From Stomorhina lunata (taxonomy: Eukaryota > Arthropoda > Insecta > Diptera > Rhiniidae): 64,000 nt of DNA. The stretch covers positions 76,436,629 to 76,500,628 of the forward strand of contig OW121741.1 in NCBI GenBank assembly GCA_933228675.1, read 5' to 3'. Within the stretch, counting starts at the first letter, position 1, and each line of letters begins with the position of its first letter. The notes beneath the pieces were generated by a model. The model made no database searches, was not told the origin of the DNA, and saw nothing but the letters and a program-made list of their open reading frames with translations. Shown here one piece after another: positions 42,865-52,439 of this stretch. Made by a program: the position numbers and the translations under genes.

Positions 42865-43093
42865 CTTTAAAACCTTTAAAGTTTCATTAGAGCTACTGCG
42901 ACTTTTCCAAACTATCAAGAATACCATAAGACCAAAGAAACCACCCAGTGTAGCGGCTATACGAACACCGGTCATAACATCATAGGTCTCAAAGAATTCT
43001 CGACGTATGCGATCGCGTTCCTGTTGATATAAAGTTTTATTTTGATGAACCGGAGGCAGGGGTGAGGCAGTATACGGCATATTTTTATTAGGT
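42865..43093 (-). CDS. Second visible coding exon: transmembrane segment
   Basis: It starts after the acceptor GAGTTTAG at 43093 (phase 2, completing a Gly codon) and ends at AAG|GTATTT (phase 0). The reading is PNKNMPYTASPLPPVHQNKT, then LYQQERDRIRREFFETYDVM and TGVRIAATLGGFFGLMVFLI. It continues as VWKSRSSSNETLKVLK. Residues from about GVRIAATLGG to FLIVW form one hydrophobic helix followed by basic KSRS. That fits a single-pass protein with the C-terminal tail in the cytoplasm (positive-inside rule). No signal peptide is visible in the exons present. The introns on both sides are 64 and 63 nt. Confidence 0.88.
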
Positions 43094-43157
43094 CTAAACT
43101 CAGATAAAAATTAGTTTTAAAATCTATATAACATATATGTATATCTAAATATCCTAC

Positions 43158-43545
43158 CCAGTCGTTGTTGTATAGGCATACACATTACCATGTGCTGTTG
43201 TAAATTGTGTACCATCATTTCGTAATGGATATGGTGTAGCAGTAACTGTAGCTGAGGCACTCGCATAACCACCCAAAGGAGTATCAATAAAATGTGTTGC
43301 TCCACCCGAAGGCACTGATCTCGCCGATTTACCTTCATTTATAATACTATTGGCATTTGTACGGCCTTCGGTTGCTAGGGACTGCTGTGACGCTGTATAT
43401 ATGACACCAGATGCCGAAGACGATGAATATGACGATGAACGCGAAGCAGCCGAAGAGGACGATGATGACGTTATCGCAGCACTATTTGAAGACGACGAGG
43501 CAACAGCACGTCGTGAAATTTTGGCCATTTCTATAGGAACATCTT
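43158..43545 (-). CDS. First visible coding exon, Ser-rich N-terminal part
   Basis: It reads DVPIEMAKISRRAVASSSSN followed by a Ser/Ala run (ITSSSSSSAASRSSSYSSSS) and then GVIYTASQQSLATEGRTNAN, ending HGNVYAYTTTTG. The donor is ACTGG|GTAGGA (phase 2). A good acceptor, ATTTTTCTTCCAG, stands before 43545 and the frame is open through it. So this is probably an internal exon with the true start further up, beyond the 32-bp satellite. If the Met at 43528 is the start instead, 43529-43545 is 5' UTR. The Ser-rich segment precedes the membrane helix and so would be extracellular or lumenal. Confidence 0.75.
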
Positions 43546-43666
43546 CTGGAAGAAAAATAAAAGATAAAATTGCTTTAATTTTGGAATTAAATAATGGGAT
43601 TTGAAGTAAAAATTACTAAAGATAAGGATACCTAAGTTTGGACCACTGGATGTCAAAGAAATTTTC

Positions 43667-44367
43667 GTTAGGAAATATTTTTCTATAGAAAAATTTTCGT
43701 TAGGAAATATTTTTCTATAGAAAAATTTTCGTTAGGAAATATTTTTCTATAGAAAAATTTTCGTTAGGAAATATTTTTCTATAGAAAAATTTTCGTTAGG
43801 AAATATTTTTCTATAGAAAAATTTTCGTTAGGAAATATTTTTCTATAGAAAAATTTTCGTTAGGAAATATTTTTCTATAGAAAAATTTTCGTTAGGAAAT
43901 ATTTTTCTATAGAAAAATTTTCGTTAGGAAATATTTTTCTATAGAAAAATTTTCGTTAGGAAATATTTTTCTATAGAAAAATTTTCGTTAGGAAATATTT
44001 TTCTATAGAAAAATTTTCGTTAGGAAATATTTTTCTATAGAAAAATTTTCGTTAGGAAATATTTTTCTATAGAAAAATTTTCGTTAGGAAATATTTTTCT
44101 ATAGAAAAATTTTCGTTAGGAAATATTTTTCTATAGAAAAATTTTCGTTAGGAAATATTTTTCTATAGAAAAATTTTCGTTAGGAAATATTTTTCTATAG
44201 AAAAATTTTCGTTAGGAAATATTTTTCTATAGAAAAATTTTCGTTAGGAAATATTTTTCTATAGAAAAATTTTCGTTAGGAAATATTTTTCTATAGAAAA
44301 ATTTTCGTTAGGAAATATTTTTCTATAGAAAAATTTTCGTTAGGAAATATTTTTCTATAGAAAAATT
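43667..44367. repeat. Minisatellite, 32-bp unit, left part (about 22 copies)
   Basis: The unit joins TTTTCGTTAGGAAATA to TTTTTCTATAGAAAAA. The 32-bp period was checked between 49321 and 49353 in the right part. It contains the 18-bp perfect palindrome ATTTTTCTATAGAAAAAT. The copies are almost identical. The array stops at 44367, where a copia element has inserted. AAATT at 44363-44367 is the left target duplication. Confidence 0.97.
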
Positions 44368-44564
44368 TATTGAAAATAATCTGGCAACTCCAATGTATAC
44401 GTTGTTCTTCTACTTTTGTATTGTTCATTCTTAATATTATCTTTATTCTCATTCTAATTCTCGTTGTGTAAAGACATATTTCATTAAACATAATTATCAA
44501 TAAACTGAATTTCATATTAAATATTTCTCGGAGTTTTACTTTACTTCCTTTATAAAAATCATCA
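44368..44564 (+). repeat. 5' LTR of the copia element (197 bp)
   Basis: Identical as far as I can read to 48665-48861. It begins TATTGAAAATAATC and ends AAAAATCATCA. The boundary is fixed by the AAATT duplication. With it, the LTR starts TAT instead of the canonical TG. If TG (44371) is taken as the start, no target duplication is found. Confidence 0.92.
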
Positions 44565-44578
44565 GGTTATGGGCCCAG
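44565..44578 (+). promoter_or_regulatory. Primer-binding site, initiator-tRNA-Met half-tRNA type
   Basis: GGTTATGGGCCCAG directly after the LTR is complementary to the anticodon-arm region of initiator tRNA-Met (CTGGGCCCATAACC), not to a tRNA 3' end. Priming by a cleaved half of tRNA-iMet is the known habit of Drosophila copia. Confidence 0.85.
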
Positions 44579-44687
44579 GACCCGTAAAGAAATAATAATT
44601 CCTAGAATCCATAAAAGAAGAATAGTATCCAGATCCCGTAAAAGTGTTACGGACTAGCAGAAGGAAACTGTGAAATATTGAAGTTCT

Positions 44688-47600
44688 GTGCTTTTAAGAA
44701 AAAACAATAAAATGAGTGCACCGGTGATGCAAATTGAAAAGTTGGACGAAAACAACTACGACAGTTGGTCCATACAGATGAAAAGCATCTTGATTCATGG
44801 TGGTTTCTGGAAAATTGTCAGTGGACAATTGAAACGTGGAAATCAAGATGAGAACAACGATAAGTGGGAATCCGATGACGAAAAGGCGCTTGCGACCATA
44901 TGCTTGGGTGTGAAGGCAGCACAATTGTGTTACATAAAGAATTGTAAATCTTCCCATGATGCCTGGACTACGTTGCAACAAGTTCACATGCCAAAAGGAC
45001 CGCTACAGAAGGTGTCACTATACAAAAGGTTAGTGAATCTGTCAATGCCTGAGGATGGTAATGTTGTGAACCATCTAAATGAATTTGCCGAAATATCAGA
45101 GAAGTTGACAGAAAGTGGCATTCAGATCCAGGAGGAGTTACTAGTCATCATGCTCCTTTCAAGTCTCCCAAAAGAGTTTGATAATTTCGTGATCGCAATG
45201 GAAACAAGGGATGATTTGCCAAAATTACCTTTATTGAAGCAGAAACTTCTAGAAGAAGGAAAGAGAAGAAAAGAAAAAATAGATAACGGGCATGCAGCGT
45301 CAAGTTCTCAACAAAAAGCATTAATTGCAAAAACAACTAATTCAAATAGAGACAAAAAGAATAACAAAAAGTTCAAGGGCAAGTGTTTTTTGTGTGGTGT
45401 TTTTGGTCACTATGCTAGTAACTGCGAGAAAAAACACAAGAAGAAAAACGAAGCACAAGCAATGACGATGGTAGCTGCAGCAGACAGAAGTTCGTTGAAT
45501 ATAAACAGTTGGTACATCGACAGCGGAGCTACAGCACACATGTGTAACAACAGAGAAATGTTCGTTCGTTTTAATGATCATAATGAAGTTATTGCTTTGG
45601 CTGGCAATAAATTCATTACGGCCAGTGGAAAAGGTGATGTATTAATTTACAACAATAATTTTGAAATTTTACTTCAAAACGTTTTGTTCTCTTCCGAGTT
45701 GCAGGGAAACTTCATTTCTGTAAATAAAGCAGTCGATTGTGGATTGTTTGTGGTGTTCGATTCAAACAAGTCTGAAATAAAGAGAAGAGATGGTACTGTT
45801 GTACTTAAGGCCGCGCGCATAGACAACATGTTCGTTGCAGAGAACGATCATACTGTTGAAAGAGTATGCGCTGCTAATAACATCAATACTGTTTGGCATA
45901 ACAGATATGGCCATTTGAATTTTAAAAGTTTGCATGATTTATGTAACAATGACATGGTAAAAGGGATGAATGTTAACAGCATGAATGAAGCTGCAAAATG
46001 TAAAACATGTATGTTGAGTAAGATACATGTTCTATCATTCCCAAAAGAGAGTAATACGAAGACAAACAGCATGTTAGAAGTCGTTCATTCTGACGTTTGT
46101 GGGCCTTTCAACATAAAGTCTGTTGGTGGAGCAAAGTATTTCGTAACATTTATTGACGACATGTCTCGAATGGTTTTTGTATACATGATTAAAAACAAGA
46201 GCGAAGTTTTTGAGAAGTTTCAATTATTCAAGGCTCATGTAGAAAAACAGACTGGTTGTAAAATAAAAACATTGCGAACAGATAATGGTGGTGAGTTTTT
46301 GAGTACTCAATTTAATGAATATTTGGCTGCACAAGGTATAAGAAGACAACTGACGGTGCCGTATACGCCTCAGCAGAACGGCGTGGCAGAACGAGCCAAT
46401 CGTACTCTTATAGAAATGGCACGATCCATGATGGTGCATGCTGGCGTAAAAGAATATTTATGGGCAGAAGCAGTAAATACTGCTGCATATATTAGAAACC
46501 GATGCCCAACAAAACAATTGGAAAATAAAACACCATATGAAGTGTGGTTCGGCAGAAAACCTAGTGTAGGACATTTAAAGACTTTTGGTGCATATGCAGT
46601 AAGCCTTAACAAATCATCTCATAAATCGAAGTTTGAGGCAAAGGGTACACCATATATTATGGTTGGATATTCTATGACGTCAAAAGCTTATCGTCTTTTT
46701 AATACAACAACAAGAACTGTAGTCGAGCAAAGAGATGTTTTGTTCGATGAAAATTTGTATGGTGCAGAAATTGGTGACGGCAACAACAACAGCAATAAAG
46801 AAAATCTTAAGGCTGATGATTATTTGATCTTATGCTTAGATCAGAATGTAGGCGACAACGGTGCAGATGCAGTTGACAAAGAATGCCAACCTCCTGTGCA
46901 AGAAGTTGATCGTGAGGAGTTTTTTGATGCAGAAGCTAATGATGATGGTTCCAGTAATCATAATGAGCAACAATGTGTGGGTCGTGGTAGGCCTAAAATA
47001 ATTCGCAGCGGTAAACCCGGCAGGCCGAAAAAGCAGTTTAATTATAATCAAACTGAGCAAAATGAAATCTGTGTGGCGATGAATGAAAATATTCCGCAAA
47101 CGGTTGAGGAGGCATTTTCGAGCAAAAACAAACAGTTTTGGAAAAAGGCCATGGAAGATGAATTTCTTGCTCTTAAAAAGAATAAAACCTGGGGTTTAGT
47201 GAATTTACCAGAGGGGCACATGGCGATACCGTGTAAGTGGGTGTATGCTCTGAAGCGTGGTCCAAATGGAGAGATTGAACGGTACAAGGCACGTCTAGTA
47301 GCCAAAGGTTGTAACCAACGGTTTGGAGTTGATTTTAGCGAGACTTTTTCTCCAGTTGTGCGTTATTCAACTATACGATTGCTTCTGGCATTAGCAGTGA
47401 AAAATAAAATGCATTTACATCAGATGGATGTCAGCACAGCATATTTAAATAGTAATTTACAGGATGTAATTTATATGCAACAACCCCCTAATTTCGTTGA
47501 TGAGAGATCACCGAATAAAGTTTTGCGTCTTTATAAGGCAATTTATGGTTTAAAACAAAGCGGTAAAGAATGGAACAGCAAACTCGATGGCGTGTTAAGA

Positions 47601-48626
47601 AAGATGAATTTCGTTCCTTGCGATAACGAACCATGTTTATATAAGGCGACCATCAGAGATAATTTGGTTTTAATTGCAGTTTATGTGGACGACTTGATTG
47701 TTGGATCCAGTAATTTGGCAGTAGTTCAGCAAGTGAAAGCAGACATTTCAAGTGAGTTTGAGGTCAGTGATAAAGGTCCATTAAAACATTTCCTAGGAAT
47801 GGAAATTGAGAGGGAATCTGAAACAGGTGAGATTAAATTGAGCCAAAATCAATATATTTTAGATATTTTAAAGCAATATGGAATGGATGAGTGTAAGTCA
47901 GTTTCGGTACCATTAGAAGCTGGTTACCAAACAAATTGCGGTAGTGACTGCGAGAAATGTGATCAACATGACTACCAATCGTTGATAGGTGCTCTAATGT
48001 ATTTAGCTATATCAACTAGACCCGATATATTGCACTCGATATCCAAGATGGCTCAAAGAAATTCAGATCCTCATATTGAACATATGACAAAGCTAAAGCA
48101 CATATTGAGGTATTTGGCCGGAACTAAAAATTTAAAGATGATTTACGGATCCAAAGGTTGTGGTCTAGAGGGCTTTGTTGATGCAGACTGGGGAGGTAAC
48201 GCAGAGGACAGAAAATCTTATACAGGATTTGTATTTTACTACAATGGATGTCCTATCTCCTGGGAGTCAAGAAAACAATGTTCAGTCGCACTTAGCAGTA
48301 CAGAGGCTGAATATATGGCAGCTTCCGAAGCAGCAAAAGAAGCTATTTACTTAAAAAGATTATTAATTGATTTGGGAGAGCATGGTGATGTTCCGATTAT
48401 TCTACACATCGATAATCAAGGCGCTCAGAAATTAGCAGAAAATCCTGTCTTGCATAAGCGTAGCAAACACATTGATATAAGATTCCATCACATCAGAGAC
48501 TTGGTTAAAAGTAATGAGGTGGAGCTAGTATATTGTCCGACGGCCGATATGATCGCCGATATTTTAACGAAAAATCTTCCGAAGATTAAACATTGTGTAT
48601 TTGTAGATTTATTGAGATTGAATTAA
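44688..48626 (+). CDS. Copia gag-pol polyprotein
   Basis: The 1,312-codon polyprotein has all parts in copia order. N-terminal gag: QIEKLDENNYDSWSIQMKSI. CCHC zinc knuckle: KCFLCGVFGHYASNC (about 231-245). Aspartic protease: WYIDSGATAHMC (Asp278). Pre-integrase zinc region: HNRYGHLNFKSLHDLC...CKTC. Integrase catalytic triad: D469 (HSDVCGPF), D532 (RTDNGGEF) and E568 (NGVAERANRT), with D35E spacing. Reverse transcriptase: QMDVSTAYLN (D914) and YVDDLIVGSS (999-1002). RNase H: FVDADWGG (D1165), SSTEAEYMA and HIDNQGA. The protein makes virus-like particles, cuts itself, copies its RNA and integrates the DNA. No stop or frameshift is seen. The Met at codon 9 (44712, MSAPVMQIEK) is a likelier start than codon 1. 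Confidence 0.96.
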   Translation: MLLRKNNKMSAPVMQIEKLDENNYDSWSIQMKSILIHGGFWKIVSGQLKRGNQDENNDKWESDDEKALATICLGVKAAQLCYIKNCKSSHDAWTTLQQVHMPKGPLQKVSLYKRLVNLSMPEDGNVVNHLNEFAEISEKLTESGIQIQEELLVIMLLSSLPKEFDNFVIAMETRDDLPKLPLLKQKLLEEGKRRKEKIDNGHAASSSQQKALIAKTTNSNRDKKNNKKFKGKCFLCGVFGHYASNCEKKHKKKNEAQAMTMVAAADRSSLNINSWYIDSGATAHMCNNREMFVRFNDHNEVIALAGNKFITASGKGDVLIYNNNFEILLQNVLFSSELQGNFISVNKAVDCGLFVVFDSNKSEIKRRDGTVVLKAARIDNMFVAENDHTVERVCAANNINTVWHNRYGHLNFKSLHDLCNNDMVKGMNVNSMNEAAKCKTCMLSKIHVLSFPKESNTKTNSMLEVVHSDVCGPFNIKSVGGAKYFVTFIDDMSRMVFVYMIKNKSEVFEKFQLFKAHVEKQTGCKIKTLRTDNGGEFLSTQFNEYLAAQGIRRQLTVPYTPQQNGVAERANRTLIEMARSMMVHAGVKEYLWAEAVNTAAYIRNRCPTKQLENKTPYEVWFGRKPSVGHLKTFGAYAVSLNKSSHKSKFEAKGTPYIMVGYSMTSKAYRLFNTTTRTVVEQRDVLFDENLYGAEIGDGNNNSNKENLKADDYLILCLDQNVGDNGADAVDKECQPPVQEVDREEFFDAEANDDGSSNHNEQQCVGRGRPKIIRSGKPGRPKKQFNYNQTEQNEICVAMNENIPQTVEEAFSSKNKQFWKKAMEDEFLALKKNKTWGLVNLPEGHMAIPCKWVYALKRGPNGEIERYKARLVAKGCNQRFGVDFSETFSPVVRYSTIRLLLALAVKNKMHLHQMDVSTAYLNSNLQDVIYMQQPPNFVDERSPNKVLRLYKAIYGLKQSGKEWNSKLDGVLRKMNFVPCDNEPCLYKATIRDNLVLIAVYVDDLIVGSSNLAVVQQVKADISSEFEVSDKGPLKHFLGMEIERESETGEIKLSQNQYILDILKQYGMDECKSVSVPLEAGYQTNCGSDCEKCDQHDYQSLIGALMYLAISTRPDILHSISKMAQRNSDPHIEHMTKLKHILRYLAGTKNLKMIYGSKGCGLEGFVDADWGGNAEDRKSYTGFVFYYNGCPISWESRKQCSVALSSTEAEYMAASEAAKEAIYLKRLLIDLGEHGDVPIILHIDNQGAQKLAENPVLHKRSKHIDIRFHHIRDLVKSNEVELVYCPTADMIADILTKNLPKIKHCVFVDLLRLN

Positions 48627-48655
48627 ATTTGTTTTTGTGAAACAACATCTACATT

Positions 48656-48664
48656 GAGGAGGAG
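48656..48664 (+). promoter_or_regulatory. Polypurine tract of the copia element
   Basis: GAGGAGGAG directly before the 3' LTR is the expected primer for plus-strand synthesis. Confidence 0.85.
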
Positions 48665-48861
48665 TATTGAAAATAATCTGGCAACTCCAATGTATACGTT
48701 GTTCTTCTACTTTTGTATTGTTCATTCTTAATATTATCTTTATTCTCATTCTAATTCTCGTTGTGTAAAGACATATTTCATTAAACATAATTATCAATAA
48801 ACTGAATTTCATATTAAATATTTCTCGGAGTTTTACTTTACTTCCTTTATAAAAATCATCA
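48665..48861 (+). repeat. 3' LTR of the copia element (197 bp)
   Basis: Same length as the 5' LTR and, read side by side, the same sequence. It is followed by the AAATT target duplication and the satellite. A TATAAA-type word (CTTTATAAAAATC) lies near its end. The transcription start and poly(A) site cannot be placed from sequence alone. Confidence 0.92.
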
Positions 48862-51835
48862 AAATTTTCGTTAGGAAATATTTTTCTATAGAAAAATTTT
48901 CGTTAGGAAATATTTTTCTATAGAAAAATTTTCGTTAGGAAATATTTTTCTATAGAAAAATTTTCGTTAGGAAATATTTTTCTATAGAAAAATTTTCGTT
49001 AGGAAGTATTTTTCTATAGAAAAATTTTCGTTAGGAAATATTTTTCTATAGAAAAATTTTCGTTAGGAAATATTTTTCTATAGAAAAATTTTCGTTAGGA
49101 AATATTTTTCTATAGAAAAATTTTCGTTAGGAAATATTTTTCTATAGAAAAATTTTCGTTAGGAAATATTTTTCTATAGAAAAATTTTCGTTAGGAAATA
49201 TTTTTCTATAGAAAAATTTTCGTTAGGAAATATTTTTCTATAGAAAAATTTTCGTTAGGAAATATTTTTCTATAGAAAAATTTTCGTTAGGAAATATTTT
49301 TCTATAGAAAAATTTTCGTTAGGAAATATTTTTCTATAGAAAAATTTTCGTTAGGAAATATTTTTCTATAGAAAAATTTTCGTTAGGAAATATTTTTCTA
49401 TAGAAAAATTTTCGTTAGGAAATATTTTTCTATAGAAAAATTTTCGTTAGGAAATATTTTTCTATAGAAAAATTTTCGTTAGGAAATATTTTTCTATAGA
49501 AAAATTTTCGTTAGGAAATATTTTTCTATAGAAAAATTTTCGTTAGGAAATATTTTTCTATAGAAAAATTTTCGTTAGGAAATATTTTTCTATAGAAAAA
49601 TTTTCGTTAGGAAATATTTTTCTATAGAAAAATTTTCGTTAGGAAATATTTTTCTATAGAAAAATTTTCGTTAGGAAATATTTTTCTATAGAAAAATTTT
49701 CGTTAGGAAATATTTTTCTATAGAAAAATTTTCGTTAGGAAATATTTTTCTATAGAAAAATTTTCGTTAGGAAATATTTTTCTATAGAAAAATTTTCGTT
49801 AGGAAATATTTTTCTATAGAAAAATTTTCGTTAGGAAATATTTTTCTATAGAAAAATTTTCGTTAGGAAATATTTTTCTATAGAAAAATTTTCGTTAGGA
49901 AATATTTTTCTATAGAAAAATTTTCGTTAGGAAATATTTTTCTATAGAAAAATTTTCGTTAGGAAATATTTTTCTATAGAAAAATTTTCGTTAGGAAATA
50001 TTTTTCTATAGAAAAATTTTCGTTAGGAAATATTTTTCTATAGAAAAATTTTCGTTAGGAAATATTTTTCTATAGAAAAATTTTCGTTAGGAAATATTTT
50101 TCTATAGAAAAATTTTCGTTAGGAAATATTTTTCTATAGAAAAATTTTCGTTAGGAAATATTTTTCTATAGAAAAATTTTCGTTAGGAAATATTTTTCTA
50201 TAGAAAAATTTTCGTTAGGAAATATTTTTCTATAGAAAAATTTTCGTTAGGAAATATTTTTCTATAGAAAAATTTTCGTTAGGAAATATTTTTCTATAGA
50301 AAAATTTTCGTTAGGAAATATTTTTCTATAGAAAAATTTTCGTTAGGAAATATTTTTCTATAGAAAAATTTTCGTTAGGAAATATTTTTCTATAGAAAAA
50401 TTTTCGTTAGGAAATATTTTTCTATAGAAAAATTTTCGTTAGGAAATATTTTTCTATAGAAAAATTTTCGTTAGGAAATATTTTTCTATAGAAAAATTTT
50501 CGTTAGGAAATATTTTTCTATAGAAAAATTTTCGTTAGGAAATATTTTTCTATAGAAAAATTTTCGTTAGGAAATATTTTTCTATAGAAAAATTTTCGTT
50601 AGGAAATATTTTTCTATAGAAAAATTTTCGTTAGGAAATATTTTTCTATAGAAAAATTTTCGTTAGGAAATATTTTTCTATAGAAAAATTTTCGTTAGGA
50701 AATATTTTTCTATAGAAAAATTTTCGTTAGGAAATATTTTTCTATAGAAAAATTTTCGTTAGGAAATATTTTTCTATAGAAAAATTTTCGTTAGGAAATA
50801 TTTTTCTATAGAAAAATTTTCGTTAGGAAATATTTTTCTATAGAAAAATTTTCGTTAGGAAATATTTTTCTATAGAAAAATTTTCGTTAGGAAATATTTT
50901 TCTATAGAAAAATTTTCGTTAGGAAATATTTTTCTATAGAAAAATTTTCGTTAGGAAATATTTTTCTATAGAAAAATTTTCGTTAGGAAATATTTTTCTA
51001 TAGAAAAATTTTCGTTAGGAAATATTTTTCTATAGAAAAATTTTCGTTAGGAAATATTTTTCTATAGAAAAATTTTCGTTAGGAAATATTTTTCTATAGA
51101 AAAATTTTCGTTAGGAAATATTTTTCTATAGAAAAATTTTCGTTAGGAAATATTTTTCTATAGAAAAATTTTCGTTAGGAAATATTTTTCTATAGAAAAA
51201 TTTTCGTTAGGAAATATTTTTCTATAGAAAAATTTTCGTTAGGAAATATTTTTCTATAGAAAAATTTTCGTTAGGAAATATTTTTCTATAGAAAAATTTT
51301 CGTTAGGAAATATTTTTCTATAGCAAAAATTTTCGTTAGGAAATATTTTTCTATAGCAAAAATTTTCGTTAGGAAATATTTTTCTATAGCAAAAATTTTC
51401 GTTAGGAAATATTTTTCTATAGCAAAAATTTTCGTTAGGAAATATTTTTCTATAGCAAAAATTTTCGTTAGGAAATATTTTTCTATAGAAAAATTTTCGT
51501 TAGGAAATATTTTTCTATAGCAAAAATTTTCGTTAGGAAATATTTTTCTATAGCAAAAATTTTCGTTAGGAAATATTTTTCTATAGCAAAAATTTTCGTT
51601 AGGAAATATTTTTCTATAGCAAAAATTTTCGTTAGGAAATATTTTTCTATAGAAAAATTTTCGTTAGGAAATATTTTTCTATAGAAAAATTTTCGTTAGG
51701 AAATAGTTTTCTATAGAAAAATTTTCGTTAGGAAATATTTTTCTATAGCAAAAATTTTCGTAAGGAAATATTTTTCTATAGCAAAAATTTTCGTTAGGAA
51801 ATATTTTGCTATAGAAAAATTTTCGATAGATTTTA
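48862..51835. repeat. Minisatellite, 32-bp unit, right part (about 93 copies)
   Basis: The same unit as 43667-44367. Nearly all copies from 48862 to 51310 are identical (one GGAAGTATT variant near 49004). From about 51310 to 51640 most units are a 33-bp variant with TATAGCAAAAATTTTCG. The last units (51700-51835) carry more changes (AATAGTTTTC, CGTAAGG, TTTTGCTATAG). So the right edge is the older, less homogenised side. Confidence 0.97.
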
Positions 51836-52439
51836 TATGTAATTTAAATAGCCACCCACTGTGCAGTGCTTTTAGGTGTCTTACTACTGGAAATAACAGG
51901 ATAGCATTTATTGTGTAATACATATTTATATGATTGGCCCAATATAAGGGATTTTTCTTAAGTTTTTCTTCACATTTAACTTAATCCATATTTACTTTTG
52001 ACTAAGTAAATACTAAAGATAAGATTTTATTGTTTGATCTTAATATAATCTCTTCTCAATTCCCCATAAATTGTAAATAAATATATTTGTTAATAATAGT
52101 TATTTCTACAAAACATTTTTTTTCTATTTCTTTAAGCTTCATTTCACTTAATCCCAGACATTACAAAAGTTATACCTTGACAGTTTTGCGGTCGTTTCTC
52201 TGAACTTTGACCGCAAAGGATAAAGGTATAAATGTGTTCAATATGTCCTGTCACATTTTTAGTTGTATGTGTGTGATATCATAAAAGGAAACTTTTTTAT
52301 GAGAAAAGATTTAACAATCTTCTATTTAATAGTTGTTAAACATTTTAGAGTGTATAAATGCGATTGGGTGATTTAAGATAAGGCAGGTCAGCACCCAAAA
52401 TTACATTAGTTAAACTATTTTATTTGCATACAAATACAT
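51836..52439. other. Non-coding DNA, no feature recognised
   Basis: AT-rich. A CTTTGACCGCAAAGG-type small inverted word near 52193-52220 is the only structure noticed. If the gene to the left continues upstream, this may be intron. Confidence 0.35.

Larger units (their letters stand above)
44368..48861 (+). mobile_element. Intact copia-type LTR retrotransposon
   Basis: The element is 4,494 bp, with identical 197-bp LTRs, a half-tRNA primer site, one full-length gag-pol ORF and a polypurine tract. AAATT stands on both sides (44363-44367 and 48862-48866). Removing the element and one AAATT restores a perfect 32-bp satellite unit. Identical LTRs and an open ORF mean very recent insertion and possible activity. 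It lies in opposite orientation to the host gene at 34436-43545. Confidence 0.96.

Noticed and set aside
45148..47305. Several minus-strand ORFs of 60-97 codons
   Set aside because: Antisense shadows of the copia polyprotein, with no domain of their own.
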